From contig NZ_LKKK01000002.1 of NCBI RefSeq assembly GCF_001446935.1, positions 868,001-932,000 of the forward strand: 64,000 nt of DNA, in the 5' to 3' direction. Source of the DNA: Pseudomonas sp. TTU2014-080ASC (GTDB lineage: Bacteria > Pseudomonadota > Gammaproteobacteria > Pseudomonadales > Pseudomonadaceae). Position numbers and translations under genes: made by a program. This document shows, one piece after another, positions 26,516-36,057 of this stretch; position 1 is the stretch's first letter; every line of letters starts with the position of its first letter. Under the pieces are notes generated by a model. It saw only the letters and a program-made list of their open reading frames with translations. It was not told where the DNA came from and ran no database searches.

Positions 26516-29500
26516 ATGGGTGATCGGCACGATTATGTCGCTCTTGAGTGGGTCAAGGGTGAAATCGCGGAAACCCTGAAACAGGCGCGTCAAGCCCTGG
26601 AGGCGTTCGTTGAGAACCCTCAGGATGTTACTCGCATGCGTTTTTGCCAGACCTATGTTCATCAGGTTCTTGGCACCCTGCAAATGGTCGAGTTCCATGG
26701 TGCTGCGTTGCTCGCCGAAGAGATGGAGCAACTGACGGGCGCTCTGATCGAAGGCAAAGCCGCTAACCATGCCGAGGCACTTGAGGTGCTGATGCAGGCT
26801 ATCCTGCAATTGCCGGTGTATTTGGACAGGATTCAGACCGCGCGTCGCGACCTGCCAATGGTGGTGCTGCCGCTGCTGAACGACCTGCGCGCTGCCCGTG
26901 GGGAAAAACTGCTTTCTGAAACCAGCCTGTTTGCACCGGATATGTCTTCCCGTGCGCCTGCGCTGACCAATGAAACCATCGCAACATTAAGCACAGCAGA
27001 ACTGCCTGCGCTGTTGCGCAAGTTGCGGCAAATGCTGCAGATGGCCTTGGTTGGTATCCTGCGTAATCAGGATGTACCGACCAATCTGAGCTACATGGCG
27101 CGGGTGTTGGCGCGGCTGGAGGCACTGTGCAAAGGCTCTCCGTTGGGAGCGCTTTGGCCCATCGCAGCCGGCGTTGTTGAAGGCCTGGCCGATGGCAGTG
27201 TGAATAACAGCAGTTCGGTGCGCACTCTGCTGCGGCAGGTGGATAAAGAACTCAAGCGTCTGCTCGATCAAGGTGCCGCTGGCTTCAATCAGGCTGCGCC
27301 GGAAGACCTGACAAAGAATCTGCTGTTCTACATAGCTAAATCCACCAGCCAGTCCCCGCGTATTCGCAGTCTTAAGGAACAATATCGCCTCGATGATGCG
27401 CTGCCGGAAACGCAGGTGGTTGAAGAGGAGCGTGCCCGTCTGGCAGGCCCGGACCGTGATGCAATGCGCTCTGTGGTTACTGCATTGTGTGAAGAACTGG
27501 TGCGGGTCAAAGACAGTCTGGACTTGTTCGTGCGCAGTGATCGCAGCCGAGTCAGTGAGTTGCAGCAACTGGCCGCGCCGCTAAAACAGATCGCCGATAC
27601 GCTCGCTGTGCTGGGCTTTGCACAGCCACGCAAGGTGATCGCTGAACAAATTGAGGTGGTAAACAACCTGGTCAAAGGCTTGGGCGAGCCGAACGATGCC
27701 GTGCTGATGGATGTGGCAGGGGCGCTGCTGTATGTAGAAGCGACGCTGGCAGGTATGGTGGGGCCGTCTCAGGACACCACTGAAGACAGCCACCTGCCGA
27801 CCACCGACGTGGCGCAAATTCATCAGGTTGTGATCAAGGAAGCCCGTAACGGGCTGGAGCAGGCCAAGGACTCGATCATCGAGTTCATTGCCTCGCAATG
27901 GAACCATGAGCACCTGGCCCGTGTGCCCGAGCTGCTCACCCAGGCCCGTGGTGGTCTGGCGATGATTCCGCTGCCGCGCGCCGCCGAGTTGCTCTCCGCT
28001 TGCACTCGCTATATTCAGGAGCAGTTGTTGGCCCGTAAGGCTGTGCCGAACTGGCAGAGCCTGGACATGCTGGCGGATGCTATCACCAGCGTTGAGTACT
28101 ACCTGGAGCGTCTCTCCGAAGATCATGGCTCGCAGGGTGATGTAATTCTTGATGTGGCTGAGGAAAGCCTCGCCAATCTGGGCTATCCACCGAACACTCC
28201 CCTGGCACTGGCTGACGCTAAAGAACTTGTAGGGCAGGCACTGCCAGTTGCAGCGCCCGACGATTATCTTGCCAGTGAGCCAACCCAAACGCTGCCAGCA
28301 GAGGAACAAGATGCTGCGACAGTAGTGGAGTCGACAGAGCCGGTTTTGTCGCTGGCTGATGACCTTGAGCTGCAACACGAAGCGGAAGTTTCGGGCGAGA
28401 CCAGCTTGCCCGAGCTGGAGCTGGTGGACTTTGATTTTGCCGAGCTTGAAGTTGTGGATGAGCCTGTGTCTGGCGGCGATGAGCTGTCGGCCAGCGAGGT
28501 GATTCTGGGTGAAGAGCTGGTTGCGTTCGACACCCTGGAGCTGGAAGAGCCTGTGGTGTGGGATGACGCTGAAATAGCCGCACTGGAGCTGCCAGAAGTC
28601 GAGTTACCCAGCGCCCCTATCGTGGTTGAAGCACCAGCGGTTGATCTCGACAAGCCGCTGAGCATGGCTGATGTCATGGCTGCACCGGTGCAGGCGATTA
28701 ATCCGCCTGCTGTTGATGCACCACCGAGTTTGCTCCCGCCACCGGCTGATGAAGAGCCGGTTGATGAAGAACTGCTAGAAGTCTTTATCGAAGAAGTGGG
28801 AGAAGTGCTCGAGACCATTGGCGAGTTTTTCCCCCAATGGTGTGCCGACAGCGATAACAAAGAAGCCCTGACTGAAGTCCGCCGCGCTTTCCATACCCTC
28901 AAAGGGAGTGGCCGCATGGTGCGGGCGTTGATCATCGGCGAACTGGCATGGTCGATTGAGAACCTGCTCAACCGTGTTCTGGATCGCACCATTGAGCCGT
29001 CTGCCGAGGTGCAGCAAGTGGCGGCAGATGTGCTAGCCCTGATGCCGGACCTACTCGAAGAGTTCGCCAACAAGGCTCAGCGCCAGCGCGATGATGTCGA
29101 TCATCTGGCCGCGACAGCCCATGCACTGGCCAAAGGGCAGAAAGTCACGTCGATAGCCGTCGTTGCTGACGCCCCTGTTGAGGCGCCGCTGCCGGAACAG
29201 TCCGAAGAGCCGTCCATTTCGACTGACGAGGAGCCCCTTGATCCGCAGTTGCTGGAAATCTTCCGCAACGAAGCAGAGATGCATCTGGATACGCTGGTGG
29301 CCTACTTGGCCAATTGCGCCCAAGAGCTGCCACAGCCCGTCAGTGACGATTTGCAACGTGCGCTGCACACCCTCAAGGGCAGTGCCTCAATGGCCGGGAT
29401 TAGCCCGGTTGCGGAAATTGCCGCACCGCTGGAGCGATTGGTCAAAGAGTTCAAAACCAACCTGATCCAAGTTGATCTGGCTGAGGCAGAGCTGCTCAGT

Positions 29501-32500
29501 GATGCTGAAAAACTGATCCGCCAAGGTGTCGAGCAGTTGGCAAGCCAACCTCTGCAAGCCCTGCCTGGCGCCGCTGCTTTCCTTGAACGGGTGCAAGCGT
29601 TGCACCACGATCGCCTCGAGCTGGCTGAGAACAACCGTCTTGAGGATAAAGGCGCTAAGCGCGATCCACAGATGATCAGCATCTTCCTGGCCGAAGGCAT
29701 GGACATCCTGCTGGATGCGGAAGATTTGCTGCGCCGCTGGCGTGAACACCCAAGCCAGCGTCAGGAGCTCAATTCGCTACTGGATGAACTCACCACGCTG
29801 GGACGCGGTGCGGAGATGGCGGAACTGCCGCAGATTGAAGAACTCTGCGAAGCACTGCTGGATCTGTATGGCGCAGTCGACGAAGGCAGCCTGGCGGTCA
29901 GCGAGCCATTCTTTAATGAAGTTGAGCAGGCCCATGAGGCTCTGATCAGCATGATGGACCAAGTGGCTGCAGCGCTTGAGGTTACTGCTGCGCCGGAACG
30001 CGTGGCGGCCTTGCGTGATTTGCTGAATCAGGCGCTGCCACCTGAAGCCATCGGTCTTCTCAGTGATGACGGCCAGAGCATGCAGGTCCTTGATCTGGAT
30101 GAACTCAGTGCTGCGTTGGATCAGTCTGAAGAGACACTACCAGCCGACACCGAGCTGAACCTTGAACTTCAGCCTAATGACGAGCTGCTCGCGGAGCCGG
30201 TGGCCGATGAGTTGCAGCTGCCTGGGCTGGACAGTGAGGCGGCAGATGCGATTCTCGACCCAGTCGCAGAAGTCGCAGAAGTCGCAGAGCCTGAGGCTTT
30301 TGTAGCCGCTGAAAGCACCAGCGAAGCATCCAGCGTTCAGGTCCTGGATACGCTGGATGAGGAGATGGTCGCCATCTTCCTCGAAGAGGCTGTTGATATC
30401 CTTGATAGCGCCGGTCAGTCGCTTGAACGCTGGTTGGCCGATCCAGAAAGTAAGCCGTCACTGTCGGCATTGCAGCGTGATCTGCACACCCTCAAGGGTG
30501 GGGCGCGGATGGCTGAGATTCGTCCGATTGGTGATTTGGCCCATGAGCTTGAGTCACTCTATGAAGGTTTGGTGGACGGCCGTTATAGCTACTCACCAGC
30601 GCTGAGCGGCCTGCTGCAGAGAAGCCACGATTGCCTGGCGCAGCAGCTTGAACAGCTGCAAGCGCGAGAGCCGATGCCACAACCTGAAGCGCTGATCGAA
30701 GCCATTCGTAATTTCCGTCAGCATGGTTTTGCCGCAGATGCCGTTGCGCCCGAAGAAATTCCAGCTGTAATCGAGGAGGTCATTGAGGCGCAGCCCGAAG
30801 TCGTACTCGACCTAGCAGACGAAATCGCGCCTGAGCCGTTGGTTGAAGTCGAAGCACTGGAATTGAATCCGGCAGAGGTTGAAGCCCCTGCTCCGGCTGA
30901 GGTCGAAGAGCCTTCACTGCCAGAGATTGAGCCTGTAACGCTGAGTGAGGCTGTTACACCTGTTGCGCAGGCTGCGGCAGTGGATGATCGCGATCCTGAG
31001 TTGGTTGAAATCTTCCTCGAAGAGGGTTTCGACATCATCGACAGCGCCTCGGCTGCGCTGCAGCGCTGGATGGGCAATGTCGACAACAGTGTCGAGCTGG
31101 AAGCCCTACAGCGTGATCTGCACACCCTCAAAGGTGGTGCGCGGATGGCCGAAGTTCGCGAAATCGGCGATCTCGCCCACGAACTTGAGTACCTCTATGA
31201 GGGCCTCGGACAGGGTAGCCTCAAAGCTGATGACAGCCTGTTCAGCCTCCTGCAAACCTGCCACGACAGCCTGTTTGGCATGCTTGAGGCGGTGCGTGAT
31301 CATCAGGTGGTACCGAGTGGCGATGCCCTGATTGCCGCGATAAAGACCCTGCGTACGAATCCAGGCCAACAGCTGTCAGTGCCGACCTCGGTTGCCCTGA
31401 CGCCGCATGTCGAAGCCGTCGATTCGGAAACAGAAGCCGACATTCTGGATATCTTCCTGGAAGAGGCGGATGACCTGCTCGAAGCGATGGATGCGAGCAT
31501 GGTGCGCTGGGACGCAGACCGCGACCAGAGTGCGTCACTGGAAGAACTCCAACGTGTATTGCATACCCTCAAAGGGGGCGCGCGTCTGGCCGGACAGAAG
31601 CGTCTGGGCGATCTGACCCACGATCTTGAGCAGCATCTGAACGATGCCCAGAGCAGCGGCCTGAATTGGAATGAAAGTCTGTTTGCGGATACTCAATCGG
31701 CGATTGAGGGCATCCGTCAGACGCTCGATGAGTTGCGCCAGCGCCTGACAGAGGTTCCGCTTGCAACGGTCGATGCTGAAGAACCCGTCGCGGCCGTTCA
31801 GCCTATGCTACAGTTGGCAACGCCTATCGTGGCGGCCAGCCAAGTGCCGCAACAGCAGGCTGAAACCAAGGTTCTGCCGTTTGTGCGTAAGGCGCAGGAG
31901 GCGGCGCTTGAGATAGCCGCGCGCCGCGCGCCTCAAGAGCTGGTACGGGTGCCTGCAGAACTGCTGGAAGAGTTGGTCAACCTGGCCGGTGAAACCTCGA
32001 TTTTCCGGGGGCGGGTCGAGCAGCAGGTGAGTGACTTTGCATTCACCCTGAGTGAGATGGAAGCCACCATCGACCGCGTGCGGGATCAGTTGCGTCGCCT
32101 CGATACCGAAACTCAGGCGCAGATTCTCAGCCGTATTCAAGCTGAGGCTGAGCGCGCGGGCTATGAAGAATTTGACCCGCTGGAGATGGACCGCCACTCG
32201 CAGTTGCAGCAGCTGTCGCGCTCGCTGTTTGAGTCGGCGTCCGACTTGTTGGACCTGAAGGAAACCTTGGCTGCCCGTAGCCGCGATGCGGAGACGCTGT
32301 TGCTGCAACAGGCACGGGTTAACTCCGAATTGCAGGAAGGCTTGATGCGTACACGCATGGTGCCTTTCGATCGTCTGGTCCCGCGTCTGCGCCGGATTGT
32401 GCGGCAGGTTTCCAGCGAACTGGGTAAACAGGTCGAATTCCACATCGGCAACGCCGAAGGCGAGATGGACCGTACCGTGCTTGAGCGCATTGTCGCGCCG

Positions 32501-33763
32501 CTGGAGCATATGCTGCGTAACGCGGTTGACCACGGTGTTGAGTCTGTCGAGGCGCGTCGTGCAGCGGGTAAACCGGAGCACGGCACCATCCGTTTGGACT
32601 TGGGCCGGGAGGGCGGGGACATCGTTCTGACGTTGTCAGATGACGGTGCCGGTATTCGTCTGGACGCGGTGCGCCAGAAAGCCATTCAGCGTGGACTGAT
32701 GGATGCCGACTCAGACCTGACCGATCACGAAATACTGCAGTTCATCCTTGAGGCGGGCTTCTCCACCGCTGAGAAAATTACCCAGATATCCGGGCGTGGC
32801 GTCGGGATGGACGTAGCCAATTCTGAGGTGAAGCAGCTCGGCGGTTCCATGAGCATTGCCTCAACGCCTGGCAGCGGAACTACCTTTACCGTGCGCCTGC
32901 CGTTTACCGTGTCGGTAAACCGGGCGTTGATGGTGCTGTCCGGGGAAGACCTATACGCCATCCCGCTGAATACCATCGAAGGTATCGTGCGCGTGTCGCC
33001 GTACGAGTTGGAGGCTTACTACGCTCCGGATGCACCGCGCTTTGAGTACGCCGGTCAGGCCTATGAACTGCGTTATCTGGGGGATCTGCTGAACAACGGG
33101 CAGCATCCGAAACTGGTGGGGCAGAGCCTGCCGTTGCCGGTGATCCTGGTGCGCTCGAAGGAGCACGTGGTTGCCGTGCAAGTGGACTCCCTGGCGGGCT
33201 CACGGGAAATCGTGGTGAAGGGACTTGGCCCGCAGTTCGCCGGTGTACCGGGAATTTCCGGGGCGACTATTCTCGGGGATGGCCGTGTGGTGGTGATTCT
33301 TGACCTGCTGGCGACTATCCGTGCCCAGCATGCCCGTCAGTTGCCGCGCCAAGGGCGTCAGGCCGCACAGGTTGCAGAGGCCGAAACCGGACGTCCGACG
33401 TTGGTTATGGTGGTCGATGACTCGGTTACGGTGCGTAAGGTTACAACTCGCCTTCTGGAGCGCAACGGCATGAACGTGCTGACGGCTAAAGATGGTGTGG
33501 ACGCCATTGCCCAGCTGCAGGAAACCAAGCCGGACATCATGCTGCTGGATATCGAGATGCCGCGCATGGATGGCTTCGAAGTGGCCACGCTGGTGCGCCA
33601 CGACGAAAATCTGAAGGACCTGCCAATCATCATGATTACCTCGCGTACCGGTGATAAGCACCGTGAGCGGGCCATGAGCCTTGGCGTCAACGAGTACCTT
33701 GGCAAGCCGTATCAGGAAGCCCTGTTGCTTGAAACCATTCAAGGATTGGTTAAACAGCCATGA
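26516..33763 (+). CDS. chpA: Multi-Hpt chemotaxis histidine kinase ChpA
   Basis: This 2415-residue CheA-type kinase is the core of the twitching system. The N-terminal about 600 residues are FimL-like helical modules. Histidine phosphotransfer sites with H-T-L-K-G lie at His 793, 951, 1324, 1536 and 1683; a degenerate module at about 1093 has Thr (LTTLGRGAEM) in place of His. The kinase core has N-box LRNAVDHG (Asn 2002), SDDGAGI and ISGRGVGMDV; a CheW domain follows at about 2130-2270. The C-terminal receiver has phospho-acceptor Asp 2345 in LLDIEMPRMDG. ATG 26516 (TGGAG upstream) matches PAO1 memory; ATG 26501 is an alternative. The acidic linkers are Glu/Val/Ala-rich. It overlaps chpB by four bases. 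Confidence 0.97.
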   Translation: MGDRHDYVALEWVKGEIAETLKQARQALEAFVENPQDVTRMRFCQTYVHQVLGTLQMVEFHGAALLAEEMEQLTGALIEGKAANHAEALEVLMQAILQLPVYLDRIQTARRDLPMVVLPLLNDLRAARGEKLLSETSLFAPDMSSRAPALTNETIATLSTAELPALLRKLRQMLQMALVGILRNQDVPTNLSYMARVLARLEALCKGSPLGALWPIAAGVVEGLADGSVNNSSSVRTLLRQVDKELKRLLDQGAAGFNQAAPEDLTKNLLFYIAKSTSQSPRIRSLKEQYRLDDALPETQVVEEERARLAGPDRDAMRSVVTALCEELVRVKDSLDLFVRSDRSRVSELQQLAAPLKQIADTLAVLGFAQPRKVIAEQIEVVNNLVKGLGEPNDAVLMDVAGALLYVEATLAGMVGPSQDTTEDSHLPTTDVAQIHQVVIKEARNGLEQAKDSIIEFIASQWNHEHLARVPELLTQARGGLAMIPLPRAAELLSACTRYIQEQLLARKAVPNWQSLDMLADAITSVEYYLERLSEDHGSQGDVILDVAEESLANLGYPPNTPLALADAKELVGQALPVAAPDDYLASEPTQTLPAEEQDAATVVESTEPVLSLADDLELQHEAEVSGETSLPELELVDFDFAELEVVDEPVSGGDELSASEVILGEELVAFDTLELEEPVVWDDAEIAALELPEVELPSAPIVVEAPAVDLDKPLSMADVMAAPVQAINPPAVDAPPSLLPPPADEEPVDEELLEVFIEEVGEVLETIGEFFPQWCADSDNKEALTEVRRAFHTLKGSGRMVRALIIGELAWSIENLLNRVLDRTIEPSAEVQQVAADVLALMPDLLEEFANKAQRQRDDVDHLAATAHALAKGQKVTSIAVVADAPVEAPLPEQSEEPSISTDEEPLDPQLLEIFRNEAEMHLDTLVAYLANCAQELPQPVSDDLQRALHTLKGSASMAGISPVAEIAAPLERLVKEFKTNLIQVDLAEAELLSDAEKLIRQGVEQLASQPLQALPGAAAFLERVQALHHDRLELAENNRLEDKGAKRDPQMISIFLAEGMDILLDAEDLLRRWREHPSQRQELNSLLDELTTLGRGAEMAELPQIEELCEALLDLYGAVDEGSLAVSEPFFNEVEQAHEALISMMDQVAAALEVTAAPERVAALRDLLNQALPPEAIGLLSDDGQSMQVLDLDELSAALDQSEETLPADTELNLELQPNDELLAEPVADELQLPGLDSEAADAILDPVAEVAEVAEPEAFVAAESTSEASSVQVLDTLDEEMVAIFLEEAVDILDSAGQSLERWLADPESKPSLSALQRDLHTLKGGARMAEIRPIGDLAHELESLYEGLVDGRYSYSPALSGLLQRSHDCLAQQLEQLQAREPMPQPEALIEAIRNFRQHGFAADAVAPEEIPAVIEEVIEAQPEVVLDLADEIAPEPLVEVEALELNPAEVEAPAPAEVEEPSLPEIEPVTLSEAVTPVAQAAAVDDRDPELVEIFLEEGFDIIDSASAALQRWMGNVDNSVELEALQRDLHTLKGGARMAEVREIGDLAHELEYLYEGLGQGSLKADDSLFSLLQTCHDSLFGMLEAVRDHQVVPSGDALIAAIKTLRTNPGQQLSVPTSVALTPHVEAVDSETEADILDIFLEEADDLLEAMDASMVRWDADRDQSASLEELQRVLHTLKGGARLAGQKRLGDLTHDLEQHLNDAQSSGLNWNESLFADTQSAIEGIRQTLDELRQRLTEVPLATVDAEEPVAAVQPMLQLATPIVAASQVPQQQAETKVLPFVRKAQEAALEIAARRAPQELVRVPAELLEELVNLAGETSIFRGRVEQQVSDFAFTLSEMEATIDRVRDQLRRLDTETQAQILSRIQAEAERAGYEEFDPLEMDRHSQLQQLSRSLFESASDLLDLKETLAARSRDAETLLLQQARVNSELQEGLMRTRMVPFDRLVPRLRRIVRQVSSELGKQVEFHIGNAEGEMDRTVLERIVAPLEHMLRNAVDHGVESVEARRAAGKPEHGTIRLDLGREGGDIVLTLSDDGAGIRLDAVRQKAIQRGLMDADSDLTDHEILQFILEAGFSTAEKITQISGRGVGMDVANSEVKQLGGSMSIASTPGSGTTFTVRLPFTVSVNRALMVLSGEDLYAIPLNTIEGIVRVSPYELEAYYAPDAPRFEYAGQAYELRYLGDLLNNGQHPKLVGQSLPLPVILVRSKEHVVAVQVDSLAGSREIVVKGLGPQFAGVPGISGATILGDGRVVVILDLLATIRAQHARQLPRQGRQAAQVAEAETGRPTLVMVVDDSVTVRKVTTRLLERNGMNVLTAKDGVDAIAQLQETKPDIMLLDIEMPRMDGFEVATLVRHDENLKDLPIIMITSRTGDKHRERAMSLGVNEYLGKPYQEALLLETIQGLVKQP

Positions 33764-34779
33764 CAGAAAAAACGGCAGCTCGAATAGCAGTTATTGCCGA
33801 TACCTCGCTGCAACGTCATGTGTTGCAGCAGGCTCTGACCGGCAATGGCTACGAAGTAGTCATGAACAGCGATCCGGCCCGTCTGGATGAAGCGGCGCTG
33901 AATGCCTGTGAGACAGATTTGTGGCTGGTCGATCTGGCTCAGTCAGAGGATTCGCCTCTGGTTGACAGTCTGCTGGAAACCACCGATGCGCCGGTGTTGT
34001 TTGGCGAAGGCCACGCGCCGGAGCGGCATTCCGAGAACTACCCGCGTTGGGAACGCAGCCTGTTCGGTAAGGTGAAGAAACTGGTGGGGGATCCGGCGCA
34101 AGCGGTCGGCCCTGCACTGGAGGAGCTGCTGGCAGACGCCCAGCGCCCGAGCCGCGTAGACCTTCCTGATGCGTTGGCACAAACCCCACTGGTGGCTGGT
34201 GAGCCGGCCCGGCAGGTGTGGCTGTTGGCTGCATCCTTAGGCGGTCCGGCTGCGGTGAAGGCGTTCCTTGACTCGCTGCCGGGCGGACTGCCGATTGGTT
34301 TTATCTACGCACAGCATATCGATCCGAGTTTTGAAGCGGCGCTGCCGCAGGCCGTTGGACGGCACAGCCAGTGGCACGTCAATCCGGTGCGTGATGGCGA
34401 CGCCGTGCGTTATGGCGAAGTGGTGGTGGTGCCAATCCGCAATGAGCTGAGCTTCACTGAAGACGGCTTAATGCGGGTGACCGATCGCAGCTGGCCGGAG
34501 CCTTACAGCCCGTCTATTGATCAGATGATGCTTAACCTGGCACAGCAGTTCGGGGCTAATGCCGGTGTGATTGCTTTCAGCGGTATGGGCAGTGATGGCA
34601 GTGCGGCGGCGGCTTACGTTGAGCGTCAGGGCGGGCTGATCTGGACCCAGCGCGCAGACAGCTGCGCTTGCCCGAGCATGCCAGACAGCTTGCGTGAGGG
34701 CGGTTATAGCAGCTTCAGCGGTGATCCACGTGAGTTGGCCGAAGCGCTGGTCAGTCATCTGGCCGCGCAGTGCAGTTAA
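33760..34779 (+). CDS. chpB: CheB-type methylesterase ChpB
   Basis: This 339-residue protein is expected to demethylate PilJ. The C-terminal esterase domain (about 150-338) has the catalytic Ser in LLAASLGGPAAV, the His in YAQHIDPSFE and the Asp in FSGMGSDGSAA. The N-terminal about 120 residues look like a worn receiver: RIAVIADTS replaces the acidic pair, although LWLVDLAQSED keeps an Asp near the phospho-site. This suggests regulation that is not ordinary phosphorylation. The ATGA overlap with chpA indicates coupled translation. Confidence 0.94.
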   Translation: MTEKTAARIAVIADTSLQRHVLQQALTGNGYEVVMNSDPARLDEAALNACETDLWLVDLAQSEDSPLVDSLLETTDAPVLFGEGHAPERHSENYPRWERSLFGKVKKLVGDPAQAVGPALEELLADAQRPSRVDLPDALAQTPLVAGEPARQVWLLAASLGGPAAVKAFLDSLPGGLPIGFIYAQHIDPSFEAALPQAVGRHSQWHVNPVRDGDAVRYGEVVVVPIRNELSFTEDGLMRVTDRSWPEPYSPSIDQMMLNLAQQFGANAGVIAFSGMGSDGSAAAAYVERQGGLIWTQRADSCACPSMPDSLREGGYSSFSGDPRELAEALVSHLAAQCS

Positions 34780-34809
34780 TCAGGGCCAGTAGCCCGACAG
34801 GATATTGTC

Positions 34810-35280
34810 ATGAGTGAAGCGGTTGCGACTCAAAACACTTCCAACAGCCTGACTGGCTTGTTGATCCCGTTGACCGACCGTACGCTGGTGCTGCCCAACG
34901 TCGCGGTGGCAGAGCTGATTCCTTACCGGGCGGTACAGGCTACCGAAGGTCTGCCCGGCTGGTTTCTGGGGCAGGTTGCCTGGCGTGATCTGCGTCTGCC
35001 TCTGCTGTCATTTGAAAATGCCTCGGGTGGCCAGAGCCAAGTTGGTCCGACATCACGGGTAGCCGTGATCAATGCCCTGGGCGGCCGTGATACGGTGAAA
35101 TTCATTGCCCTGTTGGTGCAGGGGATTCCGCGCTCGGTGAAGTTGACACCGGAATTACCACACTCCGATGCACCCCTGACGGCCCTAGAGCTAGCTGCCG
35201 TGCAAGTGGGAGATACAGTGGCTAAGATTCCTGACCTGCTCGGGCTGGAACAAAAGCTGGCGGATGCCGGGCTGATCTGA
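34810..35280 (+). CDS. chpC: CheW-like adaptor ChpC
   Basis: This 156-residue CheW-domain protein is the second adaptor of the Pil-Chp system, reported to link other inputs to ChpA. The domain covers most of the chain: LLIPLTDRTLVLPNVAVAELIPY, WFLGQVAWRDLRLPLLSFE and KFIALLVQGIPRSVKL. The N-R-G core of typical CheW is replaced by QVAWRDLRLP. It is the last gene of the run; in PAO1, from memory, chpD and chpE follow, but here the next gene is convergent rsmE 18 bases away. Confidence 0.93.
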   Translation: MSEAVATQNTSNSLTGLLIPLTDRTLVLPNVAVAELIPYRAVQATEGLPGWFLGQVAWRDLRLPLLSFENASGGQSQVGPTSRVAVINALGGRDTVKFIALLVQGIPRSVKLTPELPHSDAPLTALELAAVQVGDTVAKIPDLLGLEQKLADAGLI

Positions 35281-35298
35281 ACTGTAGGCAATGGGCGA

Positions 35299-36018
35299 TT
35301 AGAAATCGCCCCACAGCTGCTGAGCCACGCTTAGAGCCACCACCGGCGCTGTTTCGGTACGCAGCACACGGGGGCCGAGCCGGGCGGCGAGAAAGCCCTG
35401 TTCCTGTGCCTGTTTGACTTCCGCATCACTCAAGCCACCTTCGGGGCCGATCAGGAAGGCTAATGAATGTGGTTTGGCGTGGCTGGCCCAAGGCTCAGCG
35501 ACTGGATGCAGAACCAGTTTCAGATCGGCCTCTACCTGTTTAAGCCAATCGGCCAAACTGATCGGTGGGTGGATCAGTGGAACGGTCGAGCGTCCACATT
35601 GTTCACAGGCACTGATTGCGACCTGACGCCAGTGGGCCAGACGCTTATCGGCGCGCTCATCTTTCAGGCGCACCTCGCAGCGCTCGCTGACAATCAGACT
35701 GATTTCATTGGCACCCAGTTCGGTCGCTTTCTGGATCGCCCAGTCCATTCGTTCCCCCCGTGACAGGCCCTGGCCGAGATGCACGCGCAGCGGCGAGTCG
35801 GGTTGACCGGCAAAGCACTCGCGCAGCTCGACACGCACCGTTTTTTTGCCGACTTCGATCAGTTCGCCCAGGTATTCCTGGCCGCTGCCATCGAACAGCT
35901 GCACAGCATCACCGACCGTATGGCGCAGGACGCGACTGATGTAGTGGGCCTGATCTTCAGGCAGTTCGTGCTGCCCCAGAGACAGGGGCGCATCGACAAA
36001 AAAGCGGGAAAGGCGCAT
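35299..36018 (-). CDS. rsmE: 16S rRNA (uracil-1498-N3)-methyltransferase RsmE
   Basis: This 239-residue SPOUT-class methyltransferase makes m3U1498 in the decoding centre. The N-terminal PUA-like part (RLSRFFVDAPLSLGQHELPEDQAHYISRVLRH) is followed by the knotted SAM domain with IQKATELGANEISLIVSERC and FLIGPEGGLSDAEVKQA, LGPRVLRTETAPVVAL. ATG 36018 is preferred over an in-frame ATG at 36033 because the family starts MRLSRFF. It lies 39 bases after bioA on the same strand. Confidence 0.96.
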   Translation of the reverse strand: MRLSRFFVDAPLSLGQHELPEDQAHYISRVLRHTVGDAVQLFDGSGQEYLGELIEVGKKTVRVELRECFAGQPDSPLRVHLGQGLSRGERMDWAIQKATELGANEISLIVSERCEVRLKDERADKRLAHWRQVAISACEQCGRSTVPLIHPPISLADWLKQVEADLKLVLHPVAEPWASHAKPHSLAFLIGPEGGLSDAEVKQAQEQGFLAARLGPRVLRTETAPVVALSVAQQLWGDF

Positions 36019-36057
36019 GGGTGAAAATCGCAATCCGTAACAGTTGAGCGTGAAAGA

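Noticed and set aside
26501..33763. Repeated similar blocks in chpA as a possible CRISPR or tandem DNA repeat
   Set aside because: They are protein-level Hpt modules about 450-1120 bases apart in a single open frame, with no short regular repeat-spacer pattern.
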